Below, in pieces: positions 50,997-60,517 of a stretch of DNA of 64,000 bases. The notes below the pieces were generated by a model that searched no databases, was not told the DNA's origin, and was given only the letters and a program-made list of their open reading frames with translations. Each line of letters opens with the position of its first letter. Positions within the stretch are counted from its first letter, which is position 1. This DNA is from Chryseobacterium sp. 7 (GTDB lineage Bacteria > Bacteroidota > Bacteroidia > Flavobacteriales > Weeksellaceae). The DNA is taken from NCBI RefSeq assembly GCF_003663845.1, contig NZ_RCCA01000001.1, forward strand, positions 1,550,001 through 1,614,000, given 5' to 3'. The position numbers and the translations under genes are program-made.

Positions 50997-52643
50997 ATGT
51001 TTGACAAGCAGCAAAGAAAACTGAAAAGATCCGCAAGACTGATTTCCGTATTGAGTAAATATGGATTCAAAGATATGCTGGCAAGAATGAACGGAGGAAA
51101 TAAACAGGAAGATACTTCCAATTCTGATGAGATTATTTCAAAAGGAACAGTTTATGAAAGAATAAGACTGGCGCTGGAAGAGCTGGGTCCTACGTTTGTA
51201 AAGCTTGGCCAGTCATTCAGCAACAGGGAAGACCTTTTACCGCCGGAATTGATTCAGGAACTGCAGAAGCTTCAGGACAAAGTGGAAACAGTAGATATGG
51301 ACGTAGAAGAAGCGCTGGAAAGTGAATTCAATATTTCCGTGAAAGATTATTTTCGTGAAATCCAGAAAGAACCTATTGCCACAGCTTCCATTGCCCAGGT
51401 GTATAAAGCTGTTTTGAATGATGGCAGCCCGGTAATTTTAAAGCTGAGAAAACCGGATGTACAGTCTGTTATTGAAGATGATTTGCTTTTAATCAAAGAT
51501 ATTGAAAAACTGATATCTGCCTATTCGGAAATAGGAGAGAAGCTTAATATGAAACAGGCCATTTCCACTTTTGAAAAATCATTGCTGGAAGAGGTTTCTT
51601 TGACAAATGAAAGAAATAATATTCTACAGTTCCGTCTTAATTTTAAAAATAATAAAGAAACATATGTTCCGAAAGTCTACGAAGAATTTTCCAATAATAA
51701 TATTCTTTGTATGGAATTTATTGACGGGATAAAGGTTACGGATAAATCACTTCTCCTGGCCAATAATATAGACCCCGTAAAAGTTTCTGAAACAGGATTA
51801 AGACTGTTTGTATCACAGATCTTAGATTACGGATTTTTCCATGCTGATCCTCATGCCGGGAATATCCTGGTGAAAAAAGACGGTAAAATTGTTTTCATTG
51901 ATTTTGGGGCGGTAGGAAAAATTCAGCCCAATGATAAAGAAATCCTGGAAAATCTTATCGTAAGTTTTGTAGCCAAAAACTCCCATAAAATAGTACGTTC
52001 ACTCAAAAAAATGGCGATAAGCTATGAGATTCCGGACGAAAGAAGATTCGAAAATGATGTGGATGATATTCTGAATTTCGTTCACAGCTCATCATTGCAG
52101 GATATCAATGTACAGGTGATCATCAATAAAATGAAAGATATTCTGAAAGATAACAGGCTTTATATGCCGGATTATTTCTATCTTTTATTTAAAGGAATCA
52201 GTCTGATAGAAGGAGTTGGAAGAAATATCAATCCGGATCTGGACATTGTAAAAAGTCTTCACCCTTACACCAGGAAAATTTTCACCAAAAAGATAAGTCC
52301 TAAAAATCTTTTAAAAACGGGAATGGATCGAATGATGAATTTCACAGATAATGTAGATGAAATTCCGAAAGAACTTCGTTCTGTCCTTCAAAAACTGGAT
52401 GAAAACAAATTTACAGTTTCCAGTGAGATCAAAAATATAGAAAAAACCAACCAGCTGATCAAATCCAGTGTGGTTAATCTGATTTTAGCCATGGTTTTAG
52501 GGGCTAATATCATTGCCACGGCTATTGTTTTTTCTTCAGAATCCGGACCCAGAATAGGAGAATTGTCCTTGGTAGCAGTCTTAGGTTTTATCTTTTCAAT
52601 TCTTTTAGTCGTAATCCTTTTATTGAGAGTAACCAGAAAATAA
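50997..52643 (+). CDS. ABC1/UbiB (AarF) family atypical kinase
   Basis: 548 residues from ATG 50997; a start 21 nt upstream adds only seven residues. The family-specific KxGQ motif is in TFVKLGQSFSNREDLLPPEL (about 60-79). The Ala-rich nucleotide loop is ASIAQVYKA, the catalytic HADPHAGNILV and the DFG triad in FIDFGAVG are all present. Two transmembrane helices close the C-terminus (about 490-545). UbiB-type proteins bind ATP and support quinone or isoprenoid lipid metabolism; menaquinone users carry them too. Single gene. Confidence 0.9.
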   Translation: MFDKQQRKLKRSARLISVLSKYGFKDMLARMNGGNKQEDTSNSDEIISKGTVYERIRLALEELGPTFVKLGQSFSNREDLLPPELIQELQKLQDKVETVDMDVEEALESEFNISVKDYFREIQKEPIATASIAQVYKAVLNDGSPVILKLRKPDVQSVIEDDLLLIKDIEKLISAYSEIGEKLNMKQAISTFEKSLLEEVSLTNERNNILQFRLNFKNNKETYVPKVYEEFSNNNILCMEFIDGIKVTDKSLLLANNIDPVKVSETGLRLFVSQILDYGFFHADPHAGNILVKKDGKIVFIDFGAVGKIQPNDKEILENLIVSFVAKNSHKIVRSLKKMAISYEIPDERRFENDVDDILNFVHSSSLQDINVQVIINKMKDILKDNRLYMPDYFYLLFKGISLIEGVGRNINPDLDIVKSLHPYTRKIFTKKISPKNLLKTGMDRMMNFTDNVDEIPKELRSVLQKLDENKFTVSSEIKNIEKTNQLIKSSVVNLILAMVLGANIIATAIVFSSESGPRIGELSLVAVLGFIFSILLVVILLLRVTRK

Positions 52644-52714
52644 ATATAATTTAAAGTAACTGATTATCCATTCCAAAACTTCACATATTGCATCCCGTAA
52701 CTTATAACCCCACA

Positions 52715-53224
52715 ATGAAAACACTTATTATAACAGCAATCACATTATTTAGCTCATACTGTACCGCCCAGCAAGGAAATGAAGAGAAAATTCAGGGCGA
52801 TTTTGACGGAAACGGAACCAAAGAATATGCCTACACCAAAGTCAGCGACTGCGGTGAAGAGTGTGAAGGAAAATGTGAAACTACTATTTACTTCAGTGAT
52901 AAAAATATAAAACCTATCACCATTTCACCTGCCAATCAGGGAAGTGTGTATAATTTGGGAGATCTTAATGGAGATGGAAAAGACGAGATTGGTTTTTACC
53001 CCAACTGGTGTACCAGCTGCTGGCATTCATTTTATGTGTATACGCTCAACAAAACCAATTGGAAGCCCTTATTACCACCTATTTCCACCCATTGTAATCA
53101 GTGGGAAGAAGATAAATTCCCTATCAGAAAAGATCCGAAAAGGAAAGGATATGTTATTGTGACCTCCAGTAAATGGGAAGATGATGATATTAAAATCAAA
53201 GTCAATAGTATAAAAGTAAATTAA
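52715..53224 (+). CDS. Secreted protein with FG-GAP/VCBS-like Asp-rich repeats
   Basis: 169 residues from ATG 52715, which begins the signal peptide MKTLIITAITLFSSYCTAQ; the longer frame adds nine non-signal residues. The mature part starts with DFDGNGTKEYAYTKVS and later NLGDLNGDGKDEIGFY, two D-x-D/N-G-x-G calcium-binding-type loops of FG-GAP repeats. Several Cys (DCGEECEGKC, WCTSCWHS) suggest disulfides. A small extracellular calcium-binding protein; function unknown. Confidence 0.7.
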   Translation: MKTLIITAITLFSSYCTAQQGNEEKIQGDFDGNGTKEYAYTKVSDCGEECEGKCETTIYFSDKNIKPITISPANQGSVYNLGDLNGDGKDEIGFYPNWCTSCWHSFYVYTLNKTNWKPLLPPISTHCNQWEEDKFPIRKDPKRKGYVIVTSSKWEDDDIKIKVNSIKVN

Positions 53225-53255
53225 AGAGTTAATTTGTTGCTGGGTGCTAGTTAAT

Positions 53256-53290
53256 CAGTTATTTTCCGGATAACTGGAGTTTTTTGTTTT
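53256..53290 (+). terminator. Terminator after the FG-GAP-like gene
   Basis: 7-bp stem CAGTTAT/ATAACTG (53256-53262 with 53270-53276), 7-nt loop, then TTTTTTGTTTTTTTT. Confidence 0.75.
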
Positions 53291-53384
53291 TTTTATCTTC
53301 AGGAAAATTGACAATTCACTTGCGAAGCAAAATTCACTATTGACCAATTCCTTACCTCTAATTTTTAACTTCTAATTAAATACC

Positions 53385-53392
53385 TATCTTTG
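53385..53392 (+). promoter_or_regulatory. Promoter -7 box TATCTTTG of the helicase gene
   Basis: Consensus box ending 4 nt before ATG 53397, the same geometry as at 13441 and 22131, so probably leaderless. No TTG at the right distance. Confidence 0.6.
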
Positions 53393-53396
53393 CAAA

Positions 53397-54749
53397 ATGG
53401 AAAAACTCACTTTTGCAGATTTTGACCTTCCGGTTAAAATTCTTGATGTTTTAGCGGATCTGGAATTATTTGAACCTACCCCCATTCAGGAAAAAAGCTT
53501 GAAGCCTATTCTTTCCGGAAGGGATGTAATGGGAATTGCACAGACCGGAACCGGGAAAACATTAGCTTATCTTTTGCCCGTTTTGAAAACATGGAAATAC
53601 AGCAAAACAGGAAATCCAACTGTTTTGGTACTTGTTCCTACAAGAGAATTGGTAGTGCAGGTAACTGAAATCCTTGAGAAACTGACAGAAAATATTACTG
53701 CAAGAGTAATCGGAATATACGGTGGGAAAAATATTAATACGCAAAAGTTACTGTTCAATGATGGCTGCGATATTTTAGTAGGAACACCGGGAAGAGTGAT
53801 GGATCTTGCCATAGACAATGCCATTTCTCTGAAAGAAGTTCAAAAGCTGATCATTGATGAATTTGATGAAATGCTTAATTTAGGTTTCAGACCACAGCTT
53901 ACCCATATTTTTGAAATGATGAAAGAGAAGAGACAGAATATTCTTTTCTCCGCCACCATGACGGAAGCTGTAGATGATATGCTGGATGTGTATTTTGCCA
54001 GTCCGGTAGAAATTTCACTGGCAAAATCAGGAACACCGCTTGAGAAAATTGAACAAACGGGCTACAAAGTAGAAAATTTCAATACTAAGATCAACTTACT
54101 TGAACATTTATTGAAAAATAATGAAGATATGTCTAAGGTGTTGATTTTTAACAATAATAAAAAACACGCAGATCTGCTTTTTACCAAAATTGATGAGCTT
54201 TTCCCAGAGCAGTTTGATGTGATTCACTCTAATAAATCTCAGAATTACAGATTAAAGGCTATGAAAAGCTTTGAGAATGAAGAGATCCGTGGTTTGATCA
54301 CAACAGATGTAATGGCAAGAGGTCTGGATATTTCAAATATTACCCACGTCATCAACTTTGAAACGCCTGATATTCCGGAGCAGTATATCCACAGAATCGG
54401 TAGAACAGGTAGAGCAGATAAAGAAGGAAAGGCTATTACTTTTGTTACTAAAAAGGAAGAACCTTTGATTCTTGACATTGAGCTATTGATGGATAAAGAT
54501 TTGAAGTTTAATGAATTCCCTGAAGAGGTTAAGATCAATCCTAAGAAGATTGCTGCTGAAGAAGATCAGGTGGTCATGAAAAATCCTGCTCAGGTAAAGC
54601 TGAATGACGGAGGAGGAGCATTCCACGAGAAAAAGGCTAAAAATACAAAAGAAAACTGGGGCGGACCTTCCAAAAGAAAGGCACCTAAGAAGTTTGGAGC
54701 CAACAGGGCTCAGCAGAAAGCAATTTCAAAATCGAAAAGAAAGAAATAA
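53397..54749 (+). CDS. DEAD-box RNA helicase with DEFD motif II
   Basis: 450 residues. Q-motif FEPTPIQEK, motif I AQTGTGKT (48-55), Ia PTRELV, Ib TPGRV, motif II D154-E-F-D157, motif III SAT, then IV-VI with ARGLDISNITHVINF and HRIGRTGR. The C-terminal 75 residues are Lys-rich (AQQKAISKSKRKK end) and should bind RNA. It would remodel rRNA or mRNA with ATP. The Ala of DEAD is Phe, a departure from consensus. Probably leaderless mRNA, which is common for neither class and worth noting. Confidence 0.92.
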   Translation: MEKLTFADFDLPVKILDVLADLELFEPTPIQEKSLKPILSGRDVMGIAQTGTGKTLAYLLPVLKTWKYSKTGNPTVLVLVPTRELVVQVTEILEKLTENITARVIGIYGGKNINTQKLLFNDGCDILVGTPGRVMDLAIDNAISLKEVQKLIIDEFDEMLNLGFRPQLTHIFEMMKEKRQNILFSATMTEAVDDMLDVYFASPVEISLAKSGTPLEKIEQTGYKVENFNTKINLLEHLLKNNEDMSKVLIFNNNKKHADLLFTKIDELFPEQFDVIHSNKSQNYRLKAMKSFENEEIRGLITTDVMARGLDISNITHVINFETPDIPEQYIHRIGRTGRADKEGKAITFVTKKEEPLILDIELLMDKDLKFNEFPEEVKINPKKIAAEEDQVVMKNPAQVKLNDGGGAFHEKKAKNTKENWGGPSKRKAPKKFGANRAQQKAISKSKRKK

Positions 54750-54752
54750 AAT

Positions 54753-54788
54753 AAAAACTCCCAGACTAGATCTGGGAGTTTTTATTTT
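54753..54788. terminator. Bidirectional terminator between helicase and TPR genes
   Basis: Perfect 13-bp stem (54753-54765 with 54771-54783), CTAGA loop, T-rich on both strands; its right edge abuts the TPR stop codon. Confidence 0.92.
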
Positions 54789-55753
54789 TAATCAAATTGA
54801 ATGTTATTGCTCTTTAAAATTTCTTTAAACTTATCTGTCTTGCCTTCCTCTTTCATACCTTTATAAATCTGCCCAATTACAGCTTCTGCATCAGAACGGT
54901 AAGGAGATTTCTGTTCATTGTAAATTCTGTATGCCTTGCAGATATAATCAAGTCCTTTTTCATTATCTTTCAAATGAGCGAAGTAGATTTGCCCTATACC
55001 ATAATAAACCTCAGGGTCATTGGGATATACCTTATCAAAATCATGATAGGCATCAATAGCTTTCTGATATTCTTTTTTATAGATATAGGCTATAGCGATA
55101 TTCTGTAAAGGCATTTTACCTTTAGGATCTACAGCTAATGACTGTTTATAAGCATTCAAAGCCTTATCATATTCTCCAACTCTTCTGTAGCAGATCCCCA
55201 GATTATCCCATGCGTAAATAAATTTTGGGTCAGCTTTTACAGCCTGCTCATAATTCTGAATGGCATCCTTCCAGTTTTCCTGTTTGGAGGCATCTACCGC
55301 TTTCTGATAGAAATCAAGAGCCTTTTGATTTTTTGAGAACTTATCATTACTGGTTTCTGAAGTGATGGTAGCTCTTTTTACGCTCTCACAGTGTTGCATC
55401 AAATAGCGCTCAATATCATTATAGCTGTCCTTATACTGCTTTGAATTCTTATTGGTATTAAAAGTCAGATTAATCTGCTTTTTCCCGTTTACTTCTTTTA
55501 CATTTTCAGACTGTTTTTCTGCTCCTTTCAAAAGGGTTGAGATCTGAAGTGCTCCTGTGTATTTATCAATACATCCGTGAACATCTTTGATGATATCTTC
55601 TTTCTTTCTGTTAGACAGAGAAATAGAATCAGCACATTTGCAGGCGTTTTCCGAAAGTTCCTGAAGAACTGTTTTTTCATTCGGCTTTTCCTGAGAAAAT
55701 GAAAGGGAATACAGTAAAACAGAGCATAAAATGGTTATTGTTTTTTTTATCAT
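54788..55753 (-). CDS. Secreted tetratricopeptide-repeat protein
   Basis: 321 residues. Signal peptide to about SLSFSQ. An N-terminal part of about 130 residues with two Cys (NACKCADSIS) precedes at least four TPRs (about 150-290): ALDFYQKAVDASKQENWKDA, AIQNYEQAVKADPKFIYAWD, ALNAYKQSLAVDPKGKMPLQ and AIDAYHDFDKVYPNDPEVYY. TPRs mediate protein contacts; partner unknown. It starts 10 bp after the SGNH hydrolase stop, so the two are co-transcribed and may act together in the periplasm. Confidence 0.85.
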   Translation of the reverse strand: MIKKTITILCSVLLYSLSFSQEKPNEKTVLQELSENACKCADSISLSNRKKEDIIKDVHGCIDKYTGALQISTLLKGAEKQSENVKEVNGKKQINLTFNTNKNSKQYKDSYNDIERYLMQHCESVKRATITSETSNDKFSKNQKALDFYQKAVDASKQENWKDAIQNYEQAVKADPKFIYAWDNLGICYRRVGEYDKALNAYKQSLAVDPKGKMPLQNIAIAYIYKKEYQKAIDAYHDFDKVYPNDPEVYYGIGQIYFAHLKDNEKGLDYICKAYRIYNEQKSPYRSDAEAVIGQIYKGMKEEGKTDKFKEILKSNNIQFD

Positions 55754-55763
55754 GGGTTATAGT

Positions 55764-56420
55764 TTATTTCAGGTAAGGAGTAATCACCTTCGCCCAGATT
55801 CTGTATCCTTCCGGCTTAAAGTGAAGCATATCTTCCACAAAAATATCTTTTCTTACGTTTCCGTCAGCATCTTCCATTGCTTTTGTAACATCAATGAATT
55901 CAGCATTGGGTTCTTTTTTCATAAAAGCAGCGATCTTTTTGTTGGCTATTTTTATTTGAGGCCAGATCACTTCTCTGCTTGGCGAATATTTGATCGAGAT
56001 ATAATCTACTTCAATATTAGGAAATTTTTCACGGATTTTTTTATAGAAAGCTTTATATCGGTCAACTACCATTTTGGCTTTTAGCTGATGATTGTCTGCA
56101 AAATCGTTTTCACCGCAGTAAATAATGATCTGCTTGGGTTGATAAGGAGCTAAGAGATCATTTGCAAAATCATTAAGGTCTGTAAGCCTTGATCCTCCGA
56201 ATCCTCTGTTGATAATTGTTTTGCCGGGAAAGTAATCTGCTACATCAGTCCATTTGGTGAATGATGAGCTTCCCAGAAATAAAATAGCATCCTTTTGTGG
56301 CGGGTTTTGCTGATCCAGTTTTTTGAATCCCTGGATATCCTGCCAGAACATAGGTTTATTTTCCTGAGAAAAGGCAATAGTAAAGAACAGCAATAGAAAT
56401 GCTGTTAGAATCTTCTTCAT
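55764..56420 (-). CDS. Secreted SGNH/GDSL-family esterase
   Basis: 218 residues, signal peptide to about TIAFSQ. All four SGNH blocks are seen: ILFLGSSSFTKW (nucleophile Ser), RGFGGSRLTDL (Gly), YCGENDFAD (Asn in GEND), and DMLHFKPEGYRIW (Asp and His, D-x-x-H). It should deacylate a carbohydrate or lipid ester in the periplasm, in the style of platelet-activating-factor acetylhydrolase-like enzymes. First gene of the operon with the TPR protein. Confidence 0.88.
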   Translation of the reverse strand: MKKILTAFLLLFFTIAFSQENKPMFWQDIQGFKKLDQQNPPQKDAILFLGSSSFTKWTDVADYFPGKTIINRGFGGSRLTDLNDFANDLLAPYQPKQIIIYCGENDFADNHQLKAKMVVDRYKAFYKKIREKFPNIEVDYISIKYSPSREVIWPQIKIANKKIAAFMKKEPNAEFIDVTKAMEDADGNVRKDIFVEDMLHFKPEGYRIWAKVITPYLK

Positions 56421-56451
56421 TATATTCAGTTTTAAATTAGATATAAAATTA

Positions 56452-56477
56452 ATAAAAAACTCCCGATTAACGGGAGT
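56452..56477 (-). terminator. Terminator after the second lipocalin-like gene
   Basis: Minus strand: ACTCCCG/CGGGAGT stem (56471-56477 with 56459-56465), 5-nt loop, TTTTTT tail. Confidence 0.85.
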
Positions 56478-56485
56478 ATTATGAT

Positions 56486-56947
56486 TTATCTTTTGTAAGT
56501 AACGTAAGTAACTTCAGGGATTTTGTCTCCATCCAGATCAAAGTTTCCGAACTGCTGGGCAAGCCTCAGATCTTTGCTTGTCAGCATATCCACTCTGTAA
56601 TTTGCTGTTCCTTCATTGTCAAGTTTAATTCCCAAGACTTTAGAGTCAGCATCATAGGTGTATCTTCCTTCAGTTTTTTGATCCATTTGACAGTCTGCAC
56701 CTATTCCTGTATATGCGGTATAGCTTACATAATAATCCGTTCGGAAGAAAAGAGTATTTTTAGCTGCACATCCGGTGTTTGGATACGATTGAAGCACTGT
56801 TTTATTATCTTTTCCGGAAATAATTTCTCTTTTAACTTCCTTCCAGTCTCCCTTCATGATATCCATATCATAAGCTTCGAGATTGTCATCTTTACAAGAA
56901 GTAAGCGCAAGGGCAGAAAAGGCAAATAAAAGTAGCTGTTTTTTCAT
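56486..56947 (-). CDS. Lipocalin-like lipoprotein
   Basis: 153 residues from ATG 56947. The frame also has a GTG at 56953, but that codon lies in the promoter box and is rejected. Lipoprotein signal with LALTSC (Cys16), then MKGDWKEVKREI, the lipocalin-like G-x-W opening, and paired Cys (TGCAAKN, ADCQMD). It ends FDLDGDKIPEVTYVTY, an Asp-rich loop matching the end of the 39087 protein, of which it looks like a distant paralogue. Ligand unknown. A TAAATTTG box ends 5 nt before the ATG. Confidence 0.75.
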   Translation of the reverse strand: MKKQLLLFAFSALALTSCKDDNLEAYDMDIMKGDWKEVKREIISGKDNKTVLQSYPNTGCAAKNTLFFRTDYYVSYTAYTGIGADCQMDQKTEGRYTYDADSKVLGIKLDNEGTANYRVDMLTSKDLRLAQQFGNFDLDGDKIPEVTYVTYKR

Positions 56948-56952
56948 TTTCA

Positions 56953-56960
56953 CAAATTTA
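56953..56960 (-). promoter_or_regulatory. Promoter -7 box TAAATTTG of the second lipocalin-like gene
   Basis: Minus strand TAAATTTG, then 5 nt, then ATG 56947. Near-leaderless geometry; no TTG at the usual spacing. Confidence 0.5.
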
Positions 56961-57136
56961 AGAATATGCTAAAATATAAATAAATTTGAAATATTTGTAA
57001 TGAAATAATGAATTTTTAAACGAATGTTTGTAAATTAAATAATTTCAGGAATGTAATCAGCATTTCCAAGCAGATAAGACGCTTAAAGAATAAAAAATTG
57101 ATTTAAAACATGAAGATATTATCTCTCAATCTAAAT

Positions 57137-58602
<1,466 letters not shown>

Positions 58603-58603
58603 A

Positions 58604-58633
58604 AATAAAAAGAAGCGAGCTTTAGCCCGCTTC
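58604..58633 (-). terminator. Terminator of the alcohol dehydrogenase gene, next to the IS end
   Basis: GAAGCGAGC/GCCCGCTTC stem (58612-58620 with 58625-58633, one mismatch), TTTA loop; on the minus strand the stem is followed by TTTTTATTT, which runs into the IS target duplication. Confidence 0.75.
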
Positions 58634-58712
58634 CTATATAAATAACAGCCGCTCTGGCTTTAATTAAAATTTAAAAATAAACATTAAACTTAGAATTTTA
58701 AACCTTAAATTT

Positions 58713-59876
58713 CTAGTAGCTCATCTCTACAATCTTATAAGCATCCTGTGGAGTCAGTTTTTTATACTCTCCAAGACCTAGCCAATTTCTGTCTGTAAAA
58801 GCTTTTTCAACTTTTTCAGCTGTTCCTTTGAAATCTTCCGTGTATTCAGAGAGTCTTGTTTTAATGTGAAGACTGTGGAAAAATTCTTCCATTTTTTTGA
58901 TACCCAGTTCTGCTTTTTCTTCTACAGTGCCGTCTTTGATTCCCCAAACTCTTTCAGCATACTGAGCCAGTTTTCCTTTTTTATCTTCGAAATTATAACG
59001 GTAATGTGAGGGAGCAATGATAGCCAGCGTTCTTGCATGATCAATTCCAAAATAAGCCGTCAGCTCATGTCCCATAGCATGTACAGCCCAGTCTGTAATG
59101 ACCCCTTTCTGGATTAATCCGTTCAGCGCCATTGTACAGCACCACATGAAATTTCCTGCAGCATCGTAATTGAAATCATCTGCCAATACCTTAGGAGCCG
59201 TTTCCTGTAGGCTGATCAGAATACTTTCTGCAATTCTTTCCTGAAGATCGGCAGAAGAAGGAGCCGTCATATATTGTTCCAAAACGTGGGTGTATGCATC
59301 TGTGATTCCATTCACAATTTGATTTTTGGGAATAGATCTGATCACTTCCGGATCCAGTACGGAAAACTGCGGGAAAAGTCCGGGACCTCCTGAAGACAAT
59401 TTCTCATTGGTTTCTCTTCTGGAAATCACATAACCGGAATTCATTTCCGAACCCGTCGCAGGCAATGTTAAGATACTTCCGAATGGCATTCCCTGACCTT
59501 CAAATGTTCTTACCGATTTTCTCAAAATTTCCCATGGTTCTCCATCATAATTGGCCGCTGCGGAAAGGAATTTTGTTCCGTCAATTACAGATCCTCCACC
59601 TACAGCAAGAAGATAAGTGATATTTTTTTCTTTAATAAAGCTTAGAGCATTAATCAGGATTTCATATTCCGGATTGGCTGGCACTCCACCGAATTCATAT
59701 ACTTCATGGTCTGCCAAAGCCTGTTTTACCTGGTCATAAACACCATTGTTTTTGATGCTTCCGCCACCGTAAATCATTAATATTCTTGCGTCTTTGGGAA
59801 TTTCGTTGGAAATTTTAGCAATTTCACCTTTCCCGAAAAGTATTTTTGTTGGATTTTTAAACTCGAAATTAAGCAT
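58713..59876 (-). CDS. Iron-containing alcohol dehydrogenase (YqhD-like)
   Basis: 387 residues, family length. MLNFEFKNPTKILFGKGEIA is the typical start, GGGSVIDGTKFLSAA the NAD(P) loop, ATGSEMNSG the nicotinamide side. The metal ligands are in GITDAYTHVLEQY, AVHAMGHELTAYFGIDHARTLAI (in parts) and the final His. Reduces aldehydes to alcohols with NADPH, Fe or Zn dependent, likely detoxifying. Monocistronic, with a TAAATTTG box 20 nt upstream. The nearby HxlR/Lpd pair may belong to the same electrophile response, which is conjecture. Confidence 0.93.
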   Translation of the reverse strand: MLNFEFKNPTKILFGKGEIAKISNEIPKDARILMIYGGGSIKNNGVYDQVKQALADHEVYEFGGVPANPEYEILINALSFIKEKNITYLLAVGGGSVIDGTKFLSAAANYDGEPWEILRKSVRTFEGQGMPFGSILTLPATGSEMNSGYVISRRETNEKLSSGGPGLFPQFSVLDPEVIRSIPKNQIVNGITDAYTHVLEQYMTAPSSADLQERIAESILISLQETAPKVLADDFNYDAAGNFMWCCTMALNGLIQKGVITDWAVHAMGHELTAYFGIDHARTLAIIAPSHYRYNFEDKKGKLAQYAERVWGIKDGTVEEKAELGIKKMEEFFHSLHIKTRLSEYTEDFKGTAEKVEKAFTDRNWLGLGEYKKLTPQDAYKIVEMSY

Positions 59877-59895
59877 GTTCTAAATTTATTTAAGA

Positions 59896-59903
59896 TCAAA
59901 TTT
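59896..59903 (-). promoter_or_regulatory. Promoter -7 box TAAATTTG of the alcohol dehydrogenase gene
   Basis: Minus-strand consensus box 19 nt before ATG 59876; no TTG at the usual spacing. Confidence 0.5.
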
Positions 59904-60010
59904 ACGGAATGGAAAAGGAAAATTGAGTTAATGAAATTTTAAAATTACTATAATTCATTTTTATGAAAGCTATTGTTTTTTGCTGCTTTGATTTCTTTCT
60001 AATCCGAACA

Positions 60011-60418
60011 CTATTCTTCAGATGAAAGATAGGCTTTTGCTCTTTTTATAAAGGCTTCCTTATCATTTTTAATCTCTTCCAATAGTTTTTTTCTGCCATC
60101 AGGAATAGTAAGATATCGATCGCCCCAAAGGTTGATTTCTACGATTATCGGAATAAGATCAACCCCTTTCTGCGTCAGAAAATAAAGAATTTTCAGTTTG
60201 TTGTCCGGATGGTCTTTTTTATCAATGATCCCATTGTCTAAAAGGTTTTGAAGTCTTGTTGCCAGAATATTGGTGGCTATTTTTTCATCTGCCTTCAGGA
60301 AATCACCATAGGTACACTCTTTTTTCAGCATAAGATCTCTTATGATGAGCAGAGACCATTTGTCTCCCCACATTTCCAGTGAACAGCTGATAGGACAGTC
60401 TGATCTTTTTTTATTCAT
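60011..60418 (-). CDS. HxlR-family transcriptional regulator
   Basis: 135 residues from ATG 60418. The frame is open 27 codons further, but those residues are basic and not part of the family, and they would cover the promoter. Winged helix with the HxlR hallmark CSLEMWGDKWSLLIIRDLML. Two Cys close to the N-terminus (C8-x3-C12, CPISC) resemble the redox/electrophile-sensing Cys of YodB- and HypR-type members. It diverges from a dihydrolipoyl dehydrogenase gene across a promoter region with an inverted repeat, its probable operator. Confidence 0.88.
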   Translation of the reverse strand: MNKKRSDCPISCSLEMWGDKWSLLIIRDLMLKKECTYGDFLKADEKIATNILATRLQNLLDNGIIDKKDHPDNKLKILYFLTQKGVDLIPIIVEINLWGDRYLTIPDGRKKLLEEIKNDKEAFIKRAKAYLSSEE

Positions 60419-60439
60419 TTTGTTAATTTTATAATAACG

Positions 60440-60486
60440 CTTGCAAATTGAAAGTGTTTGTTTTAATTTTGCTTTTATTTTGCAAG
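60440..60486. promoter_or_regulatory. HxlR-type operator dyad in the HxlR/lpdA divergent promoter
   Basis: Perfect 8-nt inverted repeat CTTGCAAA (60440-60447) and TTTGCAAG (60479-60486), 31 bp apart. The left half overlaps the -33 element and the right half lies at the expected transcription start of lpdA, an ideal layout for repression. Confidence 0.55.
60441..60471 (+). promoter_or_regulatory. Promoter TTG-N20-TAATTTTG of lpdA
   Basis: TTG 60441-60443, 20-nt spacer, TAATTTTG 60464-60471, 46 nt before ATG 60518. Full consensus. Confidence 0.65.
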
Positions 60487-60517
60487 TAAATTTAATCATA
60501 AAAAATTAATTAATCAA

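Noticed and set aside
56948-56953. GTG start two codons upstream for the second lipocalin-like protein
   Set aside because: The codon lies at the promoter -7 box, so it could not be in the transcript; ATG 56947 is used.
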